64,000 bases of DNA from JBDGYW01 sp964580055 (GCA_964580055.1 CAZOJI010000017.1:1-64000); one strand, 5' to 3'. Numbered from the stretch's first letter, positions 35,350 through 45,063 are shown. Numbers and translations are program-made. The notes: generated from the sequence alone by a model not told the origin.

Positions 35350-37368
35350 TCATTCTGACGTTGTCTCAGGCTCTTCGTCAGTCGGCGAATCTTCGTCAGG
35401 CTGGGCGTCGCTGGCGCTGGAATCTGAAACGGCTTTGGGCTGTTCAGTCTCAGTTTCGGCACCGGAATCGTCTGCGGGTTCCTCCTCGACCGCCTTTTCT
35501 TGCGGTGGGGCAGTTCCTTCCGGCTGCGTGTCGGCGGACTCCTCCTGTTGTGGCGCTTCGTCCGCAGCGGCATGGCCTTCCGCGTCCCGGTCAATGGACT
35601 CCGCAGCTATGGTATCCTCGTCGGTACCCTCTTCCTCCTCGTCATACTCGAATTCTCTAGGCACTTCTTCTTCGGGCGGCACCTCGCCCAACTCGGTTAT
35701 CGCCAGGATGATTCTGTGGTGGATCGGATCTACCTCCATCACCTTCAGCGATGCTGCTTGACCCAGTTTGATCACGCTCTCCGGCGATTTACCCTGTGGA
35801 ATCGGGAGCTGCGACTCCGGTACAAAGCCCTCGAGATCGTTACCCATATCCACGACCACTCCGCCATCCTGGAACCTCACTACATGACCCTCATGCTCAG
35901 ACCCTACAGGGTAGTCCTCACCGATCTTCAGCCAGGGATCTTCTTGTGCCTGTTTTAGGCCCAGAGATATCCTCTTGTTGTCCGAATCGATACTCAAGAT
36001 CACGACCTCGACCGTGTCGTTCTTCTTGACTACCTCGGCGGGATGCTGGACACGTTTGGTCCACGACATGTCAGAAATGTGGATCAGGCCGTCAATTCCG
36101 GGCTCAATCTCCACGAAGGCTCCGAACGACGTGAGATTGCGGACCTTCCCAGTGATCTTGGTTCCGAGCGGGAACTTCAATGGCAGCACGAGCCACGGGT
36201 CCTGTTCGATCTGTTTCATGCCAAGGGATATCTTCTCTTCGGAGGGATCGACCTTGAGCACAACCGCTTCTATTGTCTCGCCAATTGACACGATCTTGGA
36301 AGGGTGCCGAACATTGCGAGTCCAGCTCATCTCGCTTATGTGTACGAGCCCCTCGATTCCGGGCTCGAGTTCCACGAAAGCTCCGTAATTGGTAATGCTT
36401 ACCACCTTGCCCTGAACACGGGCACCGACAGGGTATTTCTCCGCAACGTTCTCCCACGGGTAATCCTGCAACTGTTTGAGCCCGAGAGAGATCCGTTCCC
36501 GTTCCCAATCGATGTCCAAGATCTTCACCTCCAATTCGCCACCCAACTCCACGATCTCGGAGGGATGCGATACGCGTCCGTAACTCATGTCGGTGATGTG
36601 CAACAGGCCATCGACACCACCCAGGTCTATGAATGCTCCGAAGTCGGTGATGTTCTTTACAATACCCTTGCGAGTCTGCCCCACTTCGATCTCCGTAATC
36701 AGATGCTCCCGCTTGGTTGCCCGATCGGCCTCGAGTATCACCCGCCGGGAGACCACGATATTACGGCGGCGTTTGTTCAGCTTGATGATCTTGAACTCGA
36801 ATTCCTGCCCGAGTAACTCGTCTATGTTGGGCACGCGCCGCAGGGCAATCTGGCTTCCCGGAAGGAACGCATCCACACCCATCAGGTCCACGACCACGCC
36901 CCCCTTGATCTTCTTCTGCAGGGTACCGACCACGGGTTCGTCGTTTTCGTGCGCTTGCCTGATCCTTTCCCACACGCGCATGAAATCGGCCTTCTTCTTC
37001 GAGAGCACGACGGCTCCGTCGTCATCCTCGAGTCTCTCGAGGAACACTTCTACCTCGTCACCGGCCTGAATCGCTTCCGGGTCTTTGAATTGTTCGATCG
37101 GTACGGCGCCTTCCGATTTGAAGCCCACGTCGAGAATGACATGCGCGTCTGTCACTCTCAGAACCTTGGACTTCACGATTTCGCCTTCCACGATGCTTTG
37201 CAGAGTTCCTTCGTAAAGCTTCATCATCTCCGCGTATTCTTCGTCCGAATACTCTTCATCGTATAGGTCGGGACGGACGCGAAGCGCGGGATTGTCTTCC
37301 GATACCAACGAGGGATCTGAATCTAAGGTGTCGGCGGGGTTGGTGGTTTCCTGTGAGTCGTCAGCCAT
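35350..37368 (-). CDS. rpsA: 30S ribosomal protein S1 with an acidic C-terminal tail
   Basis: 672 residues. Six S1 (OB-fold) repeats between about residues 55 and 560, for example FGAFIDLGGVDGLLHITDMS, YGAFVELEPGIEGLVHISEM and FGAFVEIEPGIDGLIHISDM. The last ~108 residues are low-complexity and very acidic (YDEEEEGTDEDT and similar). S1 recruits mRNA to the 30S subunit. E. coli S1 is 557 residues and lacks this tail. Paired downstream of cmk, as in many genomes. Confidence 0.95.
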   Translation of the reverse strand: MADDSQETTNPADTLDSDPSLVSEDNPALRVRPDLYDEEYSDEEYAEMMKLYEGTLQSIVEGEIVKSKVLRVTDAHVILDVGFKSEGAVPIEQFKDPEAIQAGDEVEVFLERLEDDDGAVVLSKKKADFMRVWERIRQAHENDEPVVGTLQKKIKGGVVVDLMGVDAFLPGSQIALRRVPNIDELLGQEFEFKIIKLNKRRRNIVVSRRVILEADRATKREHLITEIEVGQTRKGIVKNITDFGAFIDLGGVDGLLHITDMSYGRVSHPSEIVELGGELEVKILDIDWERERISLGLKQLQDYPWENVAEKYPVGARVQGKVVSITNYGAFVELEPGIEGLVHISEMSWTRNVRHPSKIVSIGETIEAVVLKVDPSEEKISLGMKQIEQDPWLVLPLKFPLGTKITGKVRNLTSFGAFVEIEPGIDGLIHISDMSWTKRVQHPAEVVKKNDTVEVVILSIDSDNKRISLGLKQAQEDPWLKIGEDYPVGSEHEGHVVRFQDGGVVVDMGNDLEGFVPESQLPIPQGKSPESVIKLGQAASLKVMEVDPIHHRIILAITELGEVPPEEEVPREFEYDEEEEGTDEDTIAAESIDRDAEGHAAADEAPQQEESADTQPEGTAPPQEKAVEEEPADDSGAETETEQPKAVSDSSASDAQPDEDSPTDEEPETTSE

Positions 37369-37466
37369 GACTTGCGATATCCAACGGTTAAGGGTTCACG
37401 TATTCTCGCCTGCCCACGGAAGGCGAATAGCCTTGTACCATAGACCTTGGCTGGTGCTGTGTCAAC

Positions 37467-38141
37467 CTAAGTGAGTGCCACTCTGGCCAACTCGGCAATA
37501 CGCTCGATCTGGGCCTCGAACGTGAGGTCAGTGGTATCGATCACAACAGCTCCGTCAGCGATAGAAAGCGGCGCGATAGCACGGGTGGAATCCGCTACAT
37601 CACGCTCTGCCATTCTCTTCACAGTATCCTGGATGCTTTTTTCGTCTATCGGGCGCCCAAGCTGTCTGAGCCTTCTTCGTGCCCTTTCGAGTTCGTCAGC
37701 AGTGAGGTAGATCTTCAGAGCGGCGTCGGGAAAAACCACGCTGCCGATGTCCCTCCCGTCGAGGACCACGCCGCGCGGGTGGGAGCCGGCGGCAGCGCGG
37801 AGTACCTCGTTGACCCAGCTTCTCACCTCCGGGAGAGCAGACACCGGCGACGAGTGAGCGGTGACGCGATCGGTTCGAATCTCCTTCGAGACATCGACGC
37901 CAGCAACTTCCGGACGGTAGCCGTCCTCTGTGAACTCTAGCGTGACAGGCAACGATCTCACGAGATCGACGATCTCTTGACCGTCGAGACCCAGCTCCGC
38001 GTCCAACGCAACCATCGCAGCCGCCCGATAAAGTGCACCGCTGTCCACGTGCGAAAGGCCGAGTCTCTCAGCAAGAGCGCTTGCCGTGGTGGACTTCCCA
38101 GATCCGGACGGACCATCGATGGCAATCACTCGGCTGGTCAT
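37467..38141 (-). CDS. cmk: Cytidylate kinase
   Basis: CMP/dCMP to CDP/dCDP. 224 residues, with Walker A AIDGPSGSGKSTTASALAER, LSHVDSGALYRA, VVLDGRDIGSVVFPDA (the DGRDIG signature) and RRRLRQLGRPIDEKSIQDT. The Cmk-S1 gene pair is widespread. tyrA lies upstream with a 70 bp gap. Confidence 0.95.
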   Translation of the reverse strand: MTSRVIAIDGPSGSGKSTTASALAERLGLSHVDSGALYRAAAMVALDAELGLDGQEIVDLVRSLPVTLEFTEDGYRPEVAGVDVSKEIRTDRVTAHSSPVSALPEVRSWVNEVLRAAAGSHPRGVVLDGRDIGSVVFPDAALKIYLTADELERARRRLRQLGRPIDEKSIQDTVKRMAERDVADSTRAIAPLSIADGAVVIDTTDLTFEAQIERIAELARVALT

Positions 38142-38211
38142 TTGCCGTCGCAGCCTTTAGCTGGCAAACGGTCTCCCCGCCCGTCAGTCCGGAAGGGCCC
38201 ACTCTCAGCGA

Positions 38212-39057
38212 TCATTCCTTCAATCTCTCACGCCAGCTGCTGCCGGACTTCAGCCAGGTCCTGACCCGTTTGGCATCGCCCGCCTCTATATCCGCGATGA
38301 GTCGTGTCGTCTCCGACAGCACCGCGTCGAGCGCGGTCAGTACCTTGCCCTTATTCATCAGTATGAACTCGGTCCACAGATCCGGGTTCCCTATGGCCGG
38401 CGCGGTCGCCGTCTTTGCGCCCGCTCCGTAAGTCACACCCTTGGGCCCTTTCCTCGAGAGCGTCACGGCGAGGGCCGAAGCCACGATCTGCGGTACCTGA
38501 CTGGTCCAGGCGAGTTTGTCATCGTGAGCGTCCGCATCCAGCACGACCGGTTCCGCTCCTATGACTCGCTTCCAGAAATCGGCTACCTCTGCGGCAGCCA
38601 CTTCGCCACCATGCAGAGGTGTCACGAAAACGAGCCTGCCTTCCAGGGTGTCAGGACTCGCCGCGTCAAACCCGGTGTGGCGCATCTCCACGAATGGATG
38701 AGAGCCTGCAAAGCGGCGTTCGATTCCCAGGGCTGCCGCAAGCTCGACCACCGGTCCCTTGACACTCGCAACGTCGGTACAATAGACGGGACGCTCTGCA
38801 ATGGCCGAAGCCATCCGTTTCAAGAGCTCCATTGTCGATAGTGGTGGAAGAGCAAGAACCACGAGTTCGGACTGCTCCACCACTCGTTCGACATCCATGG
38901 CAATCTCTGAGACCGCTCCAGCCTTGACTGCGGCCACCCCGTCTTTCGGAACCGGCGAATATGCGATGATACGCCTGACTCCCGCTCTCGCGGCCCGCCA
39001 TGCGACTGAACCGCCCATGGCGCCCAAACCCACGAGGCCAAGTGTTTCCGGCTTCAC
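38212..39057 (-). CDS. tyrA: Prephenate dehydrogenase
   Basis: Converts prephenate to 4-hydroxyphenylpyruvate for tyrosine synthesis. 281 residues. N-terminal Rossmann motif LGLVGLGAMGGSVAWRAARA, LVVLALPP, CTDVASVKGPVVE and the active-site region FAGSHPFVEMRHTGFDAA. The C-terminal helical domain has AWTSQVPQIVASALAVTL. No chorismate mutase or ACT domain, so it is the short monofunctional form. NAD/NADP preference is unclear. Confidence 0.9.
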   Translation of the reverse strand: MKPETLGLVGLGAMGGSVAWRAARAGVRRIIAYSPVPKDGVAAVKAGAVSEIAMDVERVVEQSELVVLALPPLSTMELLKRMASAIAERPVYCTDVASVKGPVVELAAALGIERRFAGSHPFVEMRHTGFDAASPDTLEGRLVFVTPLHGGEVAAAEVADFWKRVIGAEPVVLDADAHDDKLAWTSQVPQIVASALAVTLSRKGPKGVTYGAGAKTATAPAIGNPDLWTEFILMNKGKVLTALDAVLSETTRLIADIEAGDAKRVRTWLKSGSSWRERLKE

Positions 39058-39179
39058 GACGATGTCTTGCCGCTGGGAATATCAGAGGTCACAGGGCTAC
39101 CACCTTCTCACATCTTGGAGTTCGGAACATAAACGGGAAGAACGTCGATCTGCGAAGGAGTCAAGGCGATTGGGCCCGT

Positions 39180-40094
39180 TCAGTGCTCGACGTCACTGGA
39201 CCTCAGCCCCCGTCTGCTGGGCCTGCGTTCGGCGAGCCGTATGTGAATCAGCTCGTCGTCAGCCTTTTGCACGGTGTGCTGTAACGGCTCTCCGGGCTTC
39301 CCAACCGCCCACCCCAGCGAGATCGAAACGGGGGCGGCAAGTTTGGCACGCTCCGCATACCGGCGTGCCACACTGCTAGTCGACTCGACGCCTCCTCCTT
39401 GCAATACCACAACAAACTCGTCTCCACCCGTTCTGATCACGGCATCCTCCGAGCGCGCCTCCCGTATCAGGAACTTGGCCAAGCGAATCAACACATCATC
39501 TCCCGCCGCGTGCCCATGGAGGTCGTTGTACTCCTTGAACCTGTCCACGTCGACCACAATCGCGCCGACAGGTCTGGGATTCTCGCTCAGATCCTTCTCC
39601 ATTTCTTCCAAGAATCTCCGGTTGAAGCATCCGGTGAGCGGATCGCGGACGAGAAGTTTCTTGAGCTGTTCCTCAACCTCCTTGCGCCGCGTGATGTCGA
39701 TCAAGATGCCGTACAACAAGGGCTCCCCGGTCACCGGATCGTTCACCCGGTAGCATGTGTCGAGCACCGTGCGGATTGTTCCGTCGGCACGGCGAATGTC
39801 GAGCTCGAAATCACGGACAGCGCCTTCGCGCTCCAGAATCGCGTGCTCCTCTTCCCACTGGACCGGACTTGCGCAAAAGTCGCGAGTCTTGTGCTGCTGC
39901 AATTCCTCGAGCGAGGCGACTCCCAGAAACTCGATCAGCGCGGGATTGGCGTCGAGCACCGTGCCATCCGGTCGCGTGATATAGATGCCCTCACTGATAT
40001 TGGAGACCAACTCCCGCAAGGTGTTGGCATCCGTGAGGGGCCGAGCATCTCGCACGCGCCGGGCTTCATCCTTGTGGGACGGAGTTTGCTTCAT
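39180..40094 (-). CDS. PAS-GGDEF diguanylate cyclase
   Basis: 304 residues, soluble. PAS domain about residues 20-140 (LVSNISEGIYITRPDGTVLD ... LLYGILIDITRRKEVEEQ), then GGDEF with LLVRDPLTGCFNRRFLEEM, VDVDRFKEYND and active-site TGGDEFVVVL. An I-site (RSED) sits five residues before GGDEF. It probably makes cyclic di-GMP in response to a small-molecule or redox signal sensed by PAS. It follows the HEAT-repeat gene by 24 bp and is likely cotranscribed with it. Confidence 0.92.
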   Translation of the reverse strand: MKQTPSHKDEARRVRDARPLTDANTLRELVSNISEGIYITRPDGTVLDANPALIEFLGVASLEELQQHKTRDFCASPVQWEEEHAILEREGAVRDFELDIRRADGTIRTVLDTCYRVNDPVTGEPLLYGILIDITRRKEVEEQLKKLLVRDPLTGCFNRRFLEEMEKDLSENPRPVGAIVVDVDRFKEYNDLHGHAAGDDVLIRLAKFLIREARSEDAVIRTGGDEFVVVLQGGGVESTSSVARRYAERAKLAAPVSISLGWAVGKPGEPLQHTVQKADDELIHIRLAERRPSRRGLRSSDVEH

Positions 40095-40118
40095 GTTCGA
40101 TCACCTGGAAGATGGAAC

Positions 40119-41693
40119 TCAATCCGGTTCTGCATCCAATGACTTGAGTCCTTCCCGTGCGGTGGCGCGGACTTCTTTGTCACGATCCTTTTCCAGGTCT
40201 TCCAGTATGTGCCGGGCCAAGTCGCTGCCCGCCAACACAAGACCCTCGACAGCCGCACGGCGGTCACTCGTGGGACGTTGCTGAGTAAAGAGATTCCCCC
40301 GTCGACGAGCCACCTTCTCCAGGGTACGCACCGCTTCCGTCGTTCCAATACGACCCAATGCGCGGCACAGCTCTTCGCGCACTCCCAGGTCCTCTTCGCG
40401 CTCGAACTCGTTCAGTATTGGCATCACGAGCCCACCGAGTCCCGCACCCTTCAATTCCCTTGCCACGGTCAGCCGGACCTGGACATCGTCATCGCGCAGA
40501 GAACCGTGAAGATGGCGTGCAGCGGCGGGAGTGCCGATCCGGGCAAGAGCTACTGCCACCGACTTTCGCACACGACTGTCTTCGTGGTTTGCCACCTTGC
40601 CCAGCTCGGGTACGGCCTCCTCCAACCTGAGCTCGGCTACCAGATCCGCCACATTCCTCACAACATACCACTGGTGATGGTTCAGCATCGAAATCACGTT
40701 GCCGGTTCCCTCACCCAGTCTTCTCAGAGCCATCATGTAGGCCCTGCGCTCGGCGAACGTGGGCGCGCCAACGAGCAAATCGAGGAGGAGTTGAGTCGCA
40801 TTGGGACCGGCGCGCCCCAAGACGGTCAGGAGGTCTTCCGCGTACAAGGGATCTAACAGCATGTTCGCTAAAGGTCTCAAGACTTCCGATCCCAGCATGC
40901 GACGCAATGCCACGCCGCAGCATATTCTCACATCTTCCTTGGGCGCCTCCTTCTCCTGGCGGATCACTGAGAGGATCGCTTCAATTGCTTCCTCGCCCTT
41001 GTTGTTATGTACCGCCTTGACGACTCCTCCGGCTAGGGCATCGAGCCCTGCGGTGAGTTGCGGACCGGCCTTGAGACCACGCAAACGTTTTGCTGCAACT
41101 CCCAGCGAAACCCGCTCAGCTCTTATCTGTTCGATCAATTCTTCAATCGAGGGGGTTGGAACTGCCGAGGCGACTGTTGGCGCGCCCTGATCCGGTGCGG
41201 GTCGTTCGACCTGAACCTTTTGCTCCGTCTTCTGAACCCCGGGGATTGCCATTGCGTCGGTCACGCGCTGCGACCGTTCCTGATCGGCGCTCGCCTCCTC
41301 ATCCGGACCGAGAACATGTATCCGGCGAACACCCTCCCGTGCGAGCCGCTGTCCTACGCCATCGCCTTGTTCGTATTCACCTGCCTTGACCGCTAGGGCT
41401 CTCAGAAGCTCAGCAAGCGACTTCGCCGAAACGCCCTGCGCGATCTGGATTTCCGATATGCCGTGGGAGTGCATCTGCGTTACCAGCAGCGGCATGGGGG
41501 GAGTGTCGGCCGCGACCACAACGCCCTCGACCGAAAGTTCCGGTCCCTTGAGCCGCACGGTCCAACTCCGCCGCGTGGTCATCTCCGCGAAGGAGCGCAA
41601 CACCTCCTTCGATTCGTCGATTCCGCCGGGTTTGGAACGCAGCAATTCCACCATCCTGGCCATCAGCAGGATGAGCCTCTGTCCGTCTGTCAT
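40119..41693 (-). CDS. HEAT-repeat protein
   Basis: 524 residues, soluble. The first ~130 residues form a distinct domain (LRSKPGGIDESKEVLRSFAE, GISEIQIAQGVSAKSLAELL) and a Pro/Gln-rich linker follows. From about residue 270 there are repeated HEAT-type helices such as VAELRLEEAVPELGKVANHE, DSRVRKSVAVALARIGTPAA and DDDVQVRLTVARELKGAGLG. A scaffold rather than an enzyme. It sits directly upstream of a PAS-GGDEF gene, suggesting a shared signalling role, but no function can be assigned. Confidence 0.75.
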   Translation of the reverse strand: MTDGQRLILLMARMVELLRSKPGGIDESKEVLRSFAEMTTRRSWTVRLKGPELSVEGVVVAADTPPMPLLVTQMHSHGISEIQIAQGVSAKSLAELLRALAVKAGEYEQGDGVGQRLAREGVRRIHVLGPDEEASADQERSQRVTDAMAIPGVQKTEQKVQVERPAPDQGAPTVASAVPTPSIEELIEQIRAERVSLGVAAKRLRGLKAGPQLTAGLDALAGGVVKAVHNNKGEEAIEAILSVIRQEKEAPKEDVRICCGVALRRMLGSEVLRPLANMLLDPLYAEDLLTVLGRAGPNATQLLLDLLVGAPTFAERRAYMMALRRLGEGTGNVISMLNHHQWYVVRNVADLVAELRLEEAVPELGKVANHEDSRVRKSVAVALARIGTPAAARHLHGSLRDDDVQVRLTVARELKGAGLGGLVMPILNEFEREEDLGVREELCRALGRIGTTEAVRTLEKVARRRGNLFTQQRPTSDRRAAVEGLVLAGSDLARHILEDLEKDRDKEVRATAREGLKSLDAEPD

Positions 41694-41766
41694 AGGGGTA
41701 ACATACCGTTGGCGCCGGAGGGCGGCAAACAGCGGTCGTTCAGCAACCTGAGGCCGGGGGTCAGGG

Positions 41767-42831
41767 TCAGTCGATTATGTCCCATTCAGCCTGGTAGCGA
41801 TCGAGGAGATCGCGGCTGCGGGCATCGAGCTGATGTTGCCTGTGCGGAACATCGAGAGGTTTTCCTGAGCCACATAGCGAGGTTGAGAAATAGCGTTGGC
41901 CGGTGTCGTTCACCAGGACCACGACCGAACCAACGTCGGGTCGCGCTGCCACGAGCTTCTTCGCTGCGGCAACGTTGCAGCCGGAAGATATGCCGCAGAA
42001 TATGCCCTCTTCACGAGCCAGTCTCCTCGCCATTTCTATGCTGTCAGCAGTGCTAACGGTAATGACTCCGGTCAGCTCCTGCACGTCGAGATTCCCGGGA
42101 ACGAAGCCGTCGCCGACACCTTCGATCCCATGAGGTCCCCACCGGCGTTGCGAGAGGATAGGGCACTCCGCGGGCTCCACCGCGTAAAGGCGCACGTGCG
42201 GCGCCCGCTCTCGGAGAAACCGTCCCGCCCCGGTAAGTGAACCGCCGGATCCCTGCGAGGCAACCAGAGCATCGACCTCGCCGGCGCACTGCTCCCATAT
42301 CTCCGGTCCGGTAGTGCGGTAGTGAGCTTCCGAGTTCCAGGGATTGTCGAACTGAGCCGGCACCCAATAGCGTTCCGGGTCCGAATCGTAGATCTCGCGA
42401 AGCTTCTTCAGGGAGAGGTCGACATCACTCTCACCGCCCGGGGTGAACACGAGCTGTGCACCATACACCTGCATTAGCTGCTTACGTTCTTCGCTCATGC
42501 CGGAGGGCATCACGACAATACACTCATAGCCTTTGACGGCGGCAACGCACGCGCATGATGACCCAGCATTGCCGGTGGAACATTCGAGCACGACTTTCCC
42601 CGGCCGCAGGTCGCCACTTCGTTCCGCCTCTTCAAACATGAGCTGGTAGATGCGGTCCTTGAGACTGCCACTGGGCCCAAACCATTCGAGTTTCACGAGA
42701 ATCTCAGCTTCGAGGTCTTCCGTAACGCGACTCAATCGAACCATCGGAGTACGTCCGATCGCATCCAGGACGTTGTCGAGGGACCTCGAGTACGCCGACC
42801 AGGCTATGGCGTTGTCCCCTCTCTCTTTCAA
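41767..42831 (-). CDS. Cysteine synthase / cystathionine beta-synthase-like PLP enzyme
   Basis: 354 residues, fold-type II. The PLP lysine is in WFGPSGSLKDRI (usually NPxGSxKDR). The substrate loop STGNAG, phosphate site SQGSGGSLTGAGRFL and C-terminal FCGISSGCNVAA are present. It opens LDNVLDAIGRTPMVRLSRV. Likely makes cysteine from O-acetylserine (CysK/CysM) or condenses homocysteine. The GPSG in place of NPTG means the substrate should not be taken as settled. Divergent from the YkvI-like permease. Confidence 0.85.
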   Translation of the reverse strand: MKERGDNAIAWSAYSRSLDNVLDAIGRTPMVRLSRVTEDLEAEILVKLEWFGPSGSLKDRIYQLMFEEAERSGDLRPGKVVLECSTGNAGSSCACVAAVKGYECIVVMPSGMSEERKQLMQVYGAQLVFTPGGESDVDLSLKKLREIYDSDPERYWVPAQFDNPWNSEAHYRTTGPEIWEQCAGEVDALVASQGSGGSLTGAGRFLRERAPHVRLYAVEPAECPILSQRRWGPHGIEGVGDGFVPGNLDVQELTGVITVSTADSIEMARRLAREEGIFCGISSGCNVAAAKKLVAARPDVGSVVVLVNDTGQRYFSTSLCGSGKPLDVPHRQHQLDARSRDLLDRYQAEWDIID

Positions 42832-42990
42832 TCCTCACCTCCTACAACTCTGTTTCACCGTGATCGCCGCCAGAATCCCGAAGACCTCACCTGTCTCCAG
42901 GAAAGCAATCCCGCCGCATCGCTCCTTGGGGCCGGAGGTCCATCGATCACTTGGCACACCATGGTTGCGGTTGTTCGTCTGGTGCCTCTT

Positions 42991-42996
42991 TATACT
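42991..42996 (+). promoter_or_regulatory. Possible -10 element for the permease-GNAT-racemase operon
   Basis: TATACT lies about 64 bp before the GTG at 43060. No good -35 at 16-18 nt is visible. A GGAGGGAG ribosome site precedes the GTG. Confidence 0.35.
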
Positions 42997-43059
42997 GTGC
43001 GGCCCGAAGGCACGCAAGCCGGCTTGTAACGGGACTCTATCGAAACCGGAGGGAGACAG

Positions 43060-44181
43060 GTGAGGAATCCCAACTTCTTTCAGAGGTACTTGCTGCCAGG
43101 GTTCGTGTTTCAGTCCGTCGTGATTGCCGGCGGCTACGGTACCGGGCGGGAACTCGTGGAGTTCTTCCTCACCAAGGGGCCGCTCGGAGGCCTCCTTGCT
43201 ATGCTGGTGGTGTCTACGGCGATTTGGAGCGCAGTCTGTGCGTGCAGCTTTGAGTTTGCTCGCGCGTTCAGGTCCTACGACTATCGCAGCTTCTTCCGAC
43301 AGCTCTTGGGGTGGGCGTGGCCGTCGTTCGAGATCTGCTATTTCGCTCTGGTACTGATAATCCTCGCGGTGATAGCAGCGGCTGCCGGCTCGATACTGGA
43401 GGAGACCTTTGGACTGCACTATTCCGTCGGCGTAATAGGCATGATGGCTGGTGTCGGCTACCTGGTTTTTCGCGGGAGCGGCACAATAGAGAAGTTCCTG
43501 GCCGGCTGGTCGTTCCTGTTGTACGGCATCTACGTCATCTTCTTCGTCTTGGCCATCACGATGTTCGGCGGGGACACCCTATCCGCCATCGCATCAGGCG
43601 AGCGTACCGGCTCATGGCCCATCGGCGGAGTCGAGTATGCGGCCTACAATCTCGCCGTCATTCCGGCAGTGTTGTTCTGCACTCGGCACATGCGGTCGAG
43701 GAAGGAGGCGGTCACGGCTGGGCTGCTTGCGGGGCCGATCGCGATAGTCCCCGGTCTCCTCTTCTACATGACGATGGTGGGCCATTACCCGGAGATACTC
43801 GAGCAAACGGTTCCCGCCAACTACATGTTGGAGTCGATCGGCTCGCGGGCATTTCAGCTCGTCTTTCAAATAGTGCTGTTTGGCACATTGGTGGAAACGG
43901 GCACCGGCCTGATTCACGCGGTAAATGAGCGCATAGCAAGGGTTTACGCTGAGAAGGGCGCGTCGATGCCGGCTCTGATGAGACCAGTCACAGCCTTGAT
44001 ACTACTCGTCACCGGAGCACTATTAGCGCAGTTCGGCCTGGTTGGATTGATCGCGCGCGGATACGGCACCCTAACCTGGATCTTCCTGTTCATCTTCGTA
44101 ATACCGGTTCTGACGTGGGGTGTATGGAAGATCCGCAAACATGGCAAAGGTACTGCTGCCGCCAGCGTCGAGACTGTATGA
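43060..44181 (+). CDS. YkvI-like multi-pass membrane protein (amino-acid permease-like)
   Basis: 373 residues and about ten membrane helices. The N-terminal VVIAGGYGTGRELVEFFLTK resembles the broken first helix (GAGFxTGREI) of the YkvI group in the APC-type transporter superfamily. A negative-inside tail ends KIRKHGKG. GTG start with a strong GGAGGGAG. First gene of an operon with an acyltransferase and an enolase-superfamily racemase, suggesting it imports their amino-acid substrate. Substrate unproven. Confidence 0.65.
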   Translation: MRNPNFFQRYLLPGFVFQSVVIAGGYGTGRELVEFFLTKGPLGGLLAMLVVSTAIWSAVCACSFEFARAFRSYDYRSFFRQLLGWAWPSFEICYFALVLIILAVIAAAAGSILEETFGLHYSVGVIGMMAGVGYLVFRGSGTIEKFLAGWSFLLYGIYVIFFVLAITMFGGDTLSAIASGERTGSWPIGGVEYAAYNLAVIPAVLFCTRHMRSRKEAVTAGLLAGPIAIVPGLLFYMTMVGHYPEILEQTVPANYMLESIGSRAFQLVFQIVLFGTLVETGTGLIHAVNERIARVYAEKGASMPALMRPVTALILLVTGALLAQFGLVGLIARGYGTLTWIFLFIFVIPVLTWGVWKIRKHGKGTAAASVETV

Positions 44182-44232
44182 GCCCAGGGATTCAGAAGCA
44201 GCGATTCAACAAGAAGTGGAGGTAAACACCCA

Positions 44233-45063
44233 ATGGCCGCAATCCGACCCTTCAGTTCTCCTGATGACTACGCCAAATGTGTGCAATTGCAGAAGCTGAC
44301 CTGGGGAGAGAAATTCACCGAGCTAGTGCCACCTGTCATCCTCATGCTCACCCAAAAAGTGGGGGGCATTGCGGCCGGGGCGTTTGACGAAGGCGGGTTG
44401 ATGACAGGTTTTGTGTACGGGCTCGTGGGGTTTCGTGAGGGAGAGCCATTCCATTGGTCTCACATGCTCGCGGTGAGGCCTGAGTTTGACGGGCGAGGCA
44501 TCGGAAGACGGCTCAAGGAATACCAACGCGACGAACTGCTCCGAAATGGAATATCAATGGTGAGTTGGACCTTCGATCCTCTCGTGGCCAGGAATGCGCA
44601 CCTCAACTTCAACAGGTTGGGCGCTGTCGCCACCGAGTACGTCACGGACATGTACGGTACGGATACCGGCAGCATTCTCCACAGCGGTCTAGGAACAGAC
44701 CGATTCGTATTGCAGTGGCACCTCGCGGATGCTCAGGTGGAGCAGATACTGGCGGGGAATCAACCCAAAACCGACTCATCGGTCCTCAATGCGCCGACAG
44801 TCAATTCCGAATACCACTATCATGAAGCTGTTCCGGTCCAACCCGAGTTGCCCGACGCCCCACTTGTGCGCGTCGAGGTGCCACCCGACATCGAGCAGGT
44901 GAAAGCCGAATCCATGGATCTTGGCAGAAGGTGGCGTGAATGCACCAGACGAGCCTTTCTCTCGTATATGGACAGGGGCTATGTCATCGGGGGTTTTTAC
45001 AGGGATTCGGACACCGGTCGGTGCTTCTACCACCTCAAACAGAATCGAGGGGCTGAGGAATGA
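44233..45063 (+). CDS. GNAT acyltransferase linked to an N-acylamino-acid racemase
   Basis: 276 residues. The GNAT fold covers the first ~150: SHMLAVRPEFDGRGIGRRLK is the acyl-CoA-binding motif A, followed by MVSWTFDPLVARNAHLNFNR and LGAVATEYVTDMYG. The C-terminal half is family-specific. GNAT proteins of this kind are found beside OSBS/NAAAR-type racemases. One studied group (as I recall, Geobacillus) N-succinylates D-amino acids. Overlaps the racemase gene by 4 bp (ATGA), so production is probably coupled. Confidence 0.75.
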   Translation: MAAIRPFSSPDDYAKCVQLQKLTWGEKFTELVPPVILMLTQKVGGIAAGAFDEGGLMTGFVYGLVGFREGEPFHWSHMLAVRPEFDGRGIGRRLKEYQRDELLRNGISMVSWTFDPLVARNAHLNFNRLGAVATEYVTDMYGTDTGSILHSGLGTDRFVLQWHLADAQVEQILAGNQPKTDSSVLNAPTVNSEYHYHEAVPVQPELPDAPLVRVEVPPDIEQVKAESMDLGRRWRECTRRAFLSYMDRGYVIGGFYRDSDTGRCFYHLKQNRGAEE

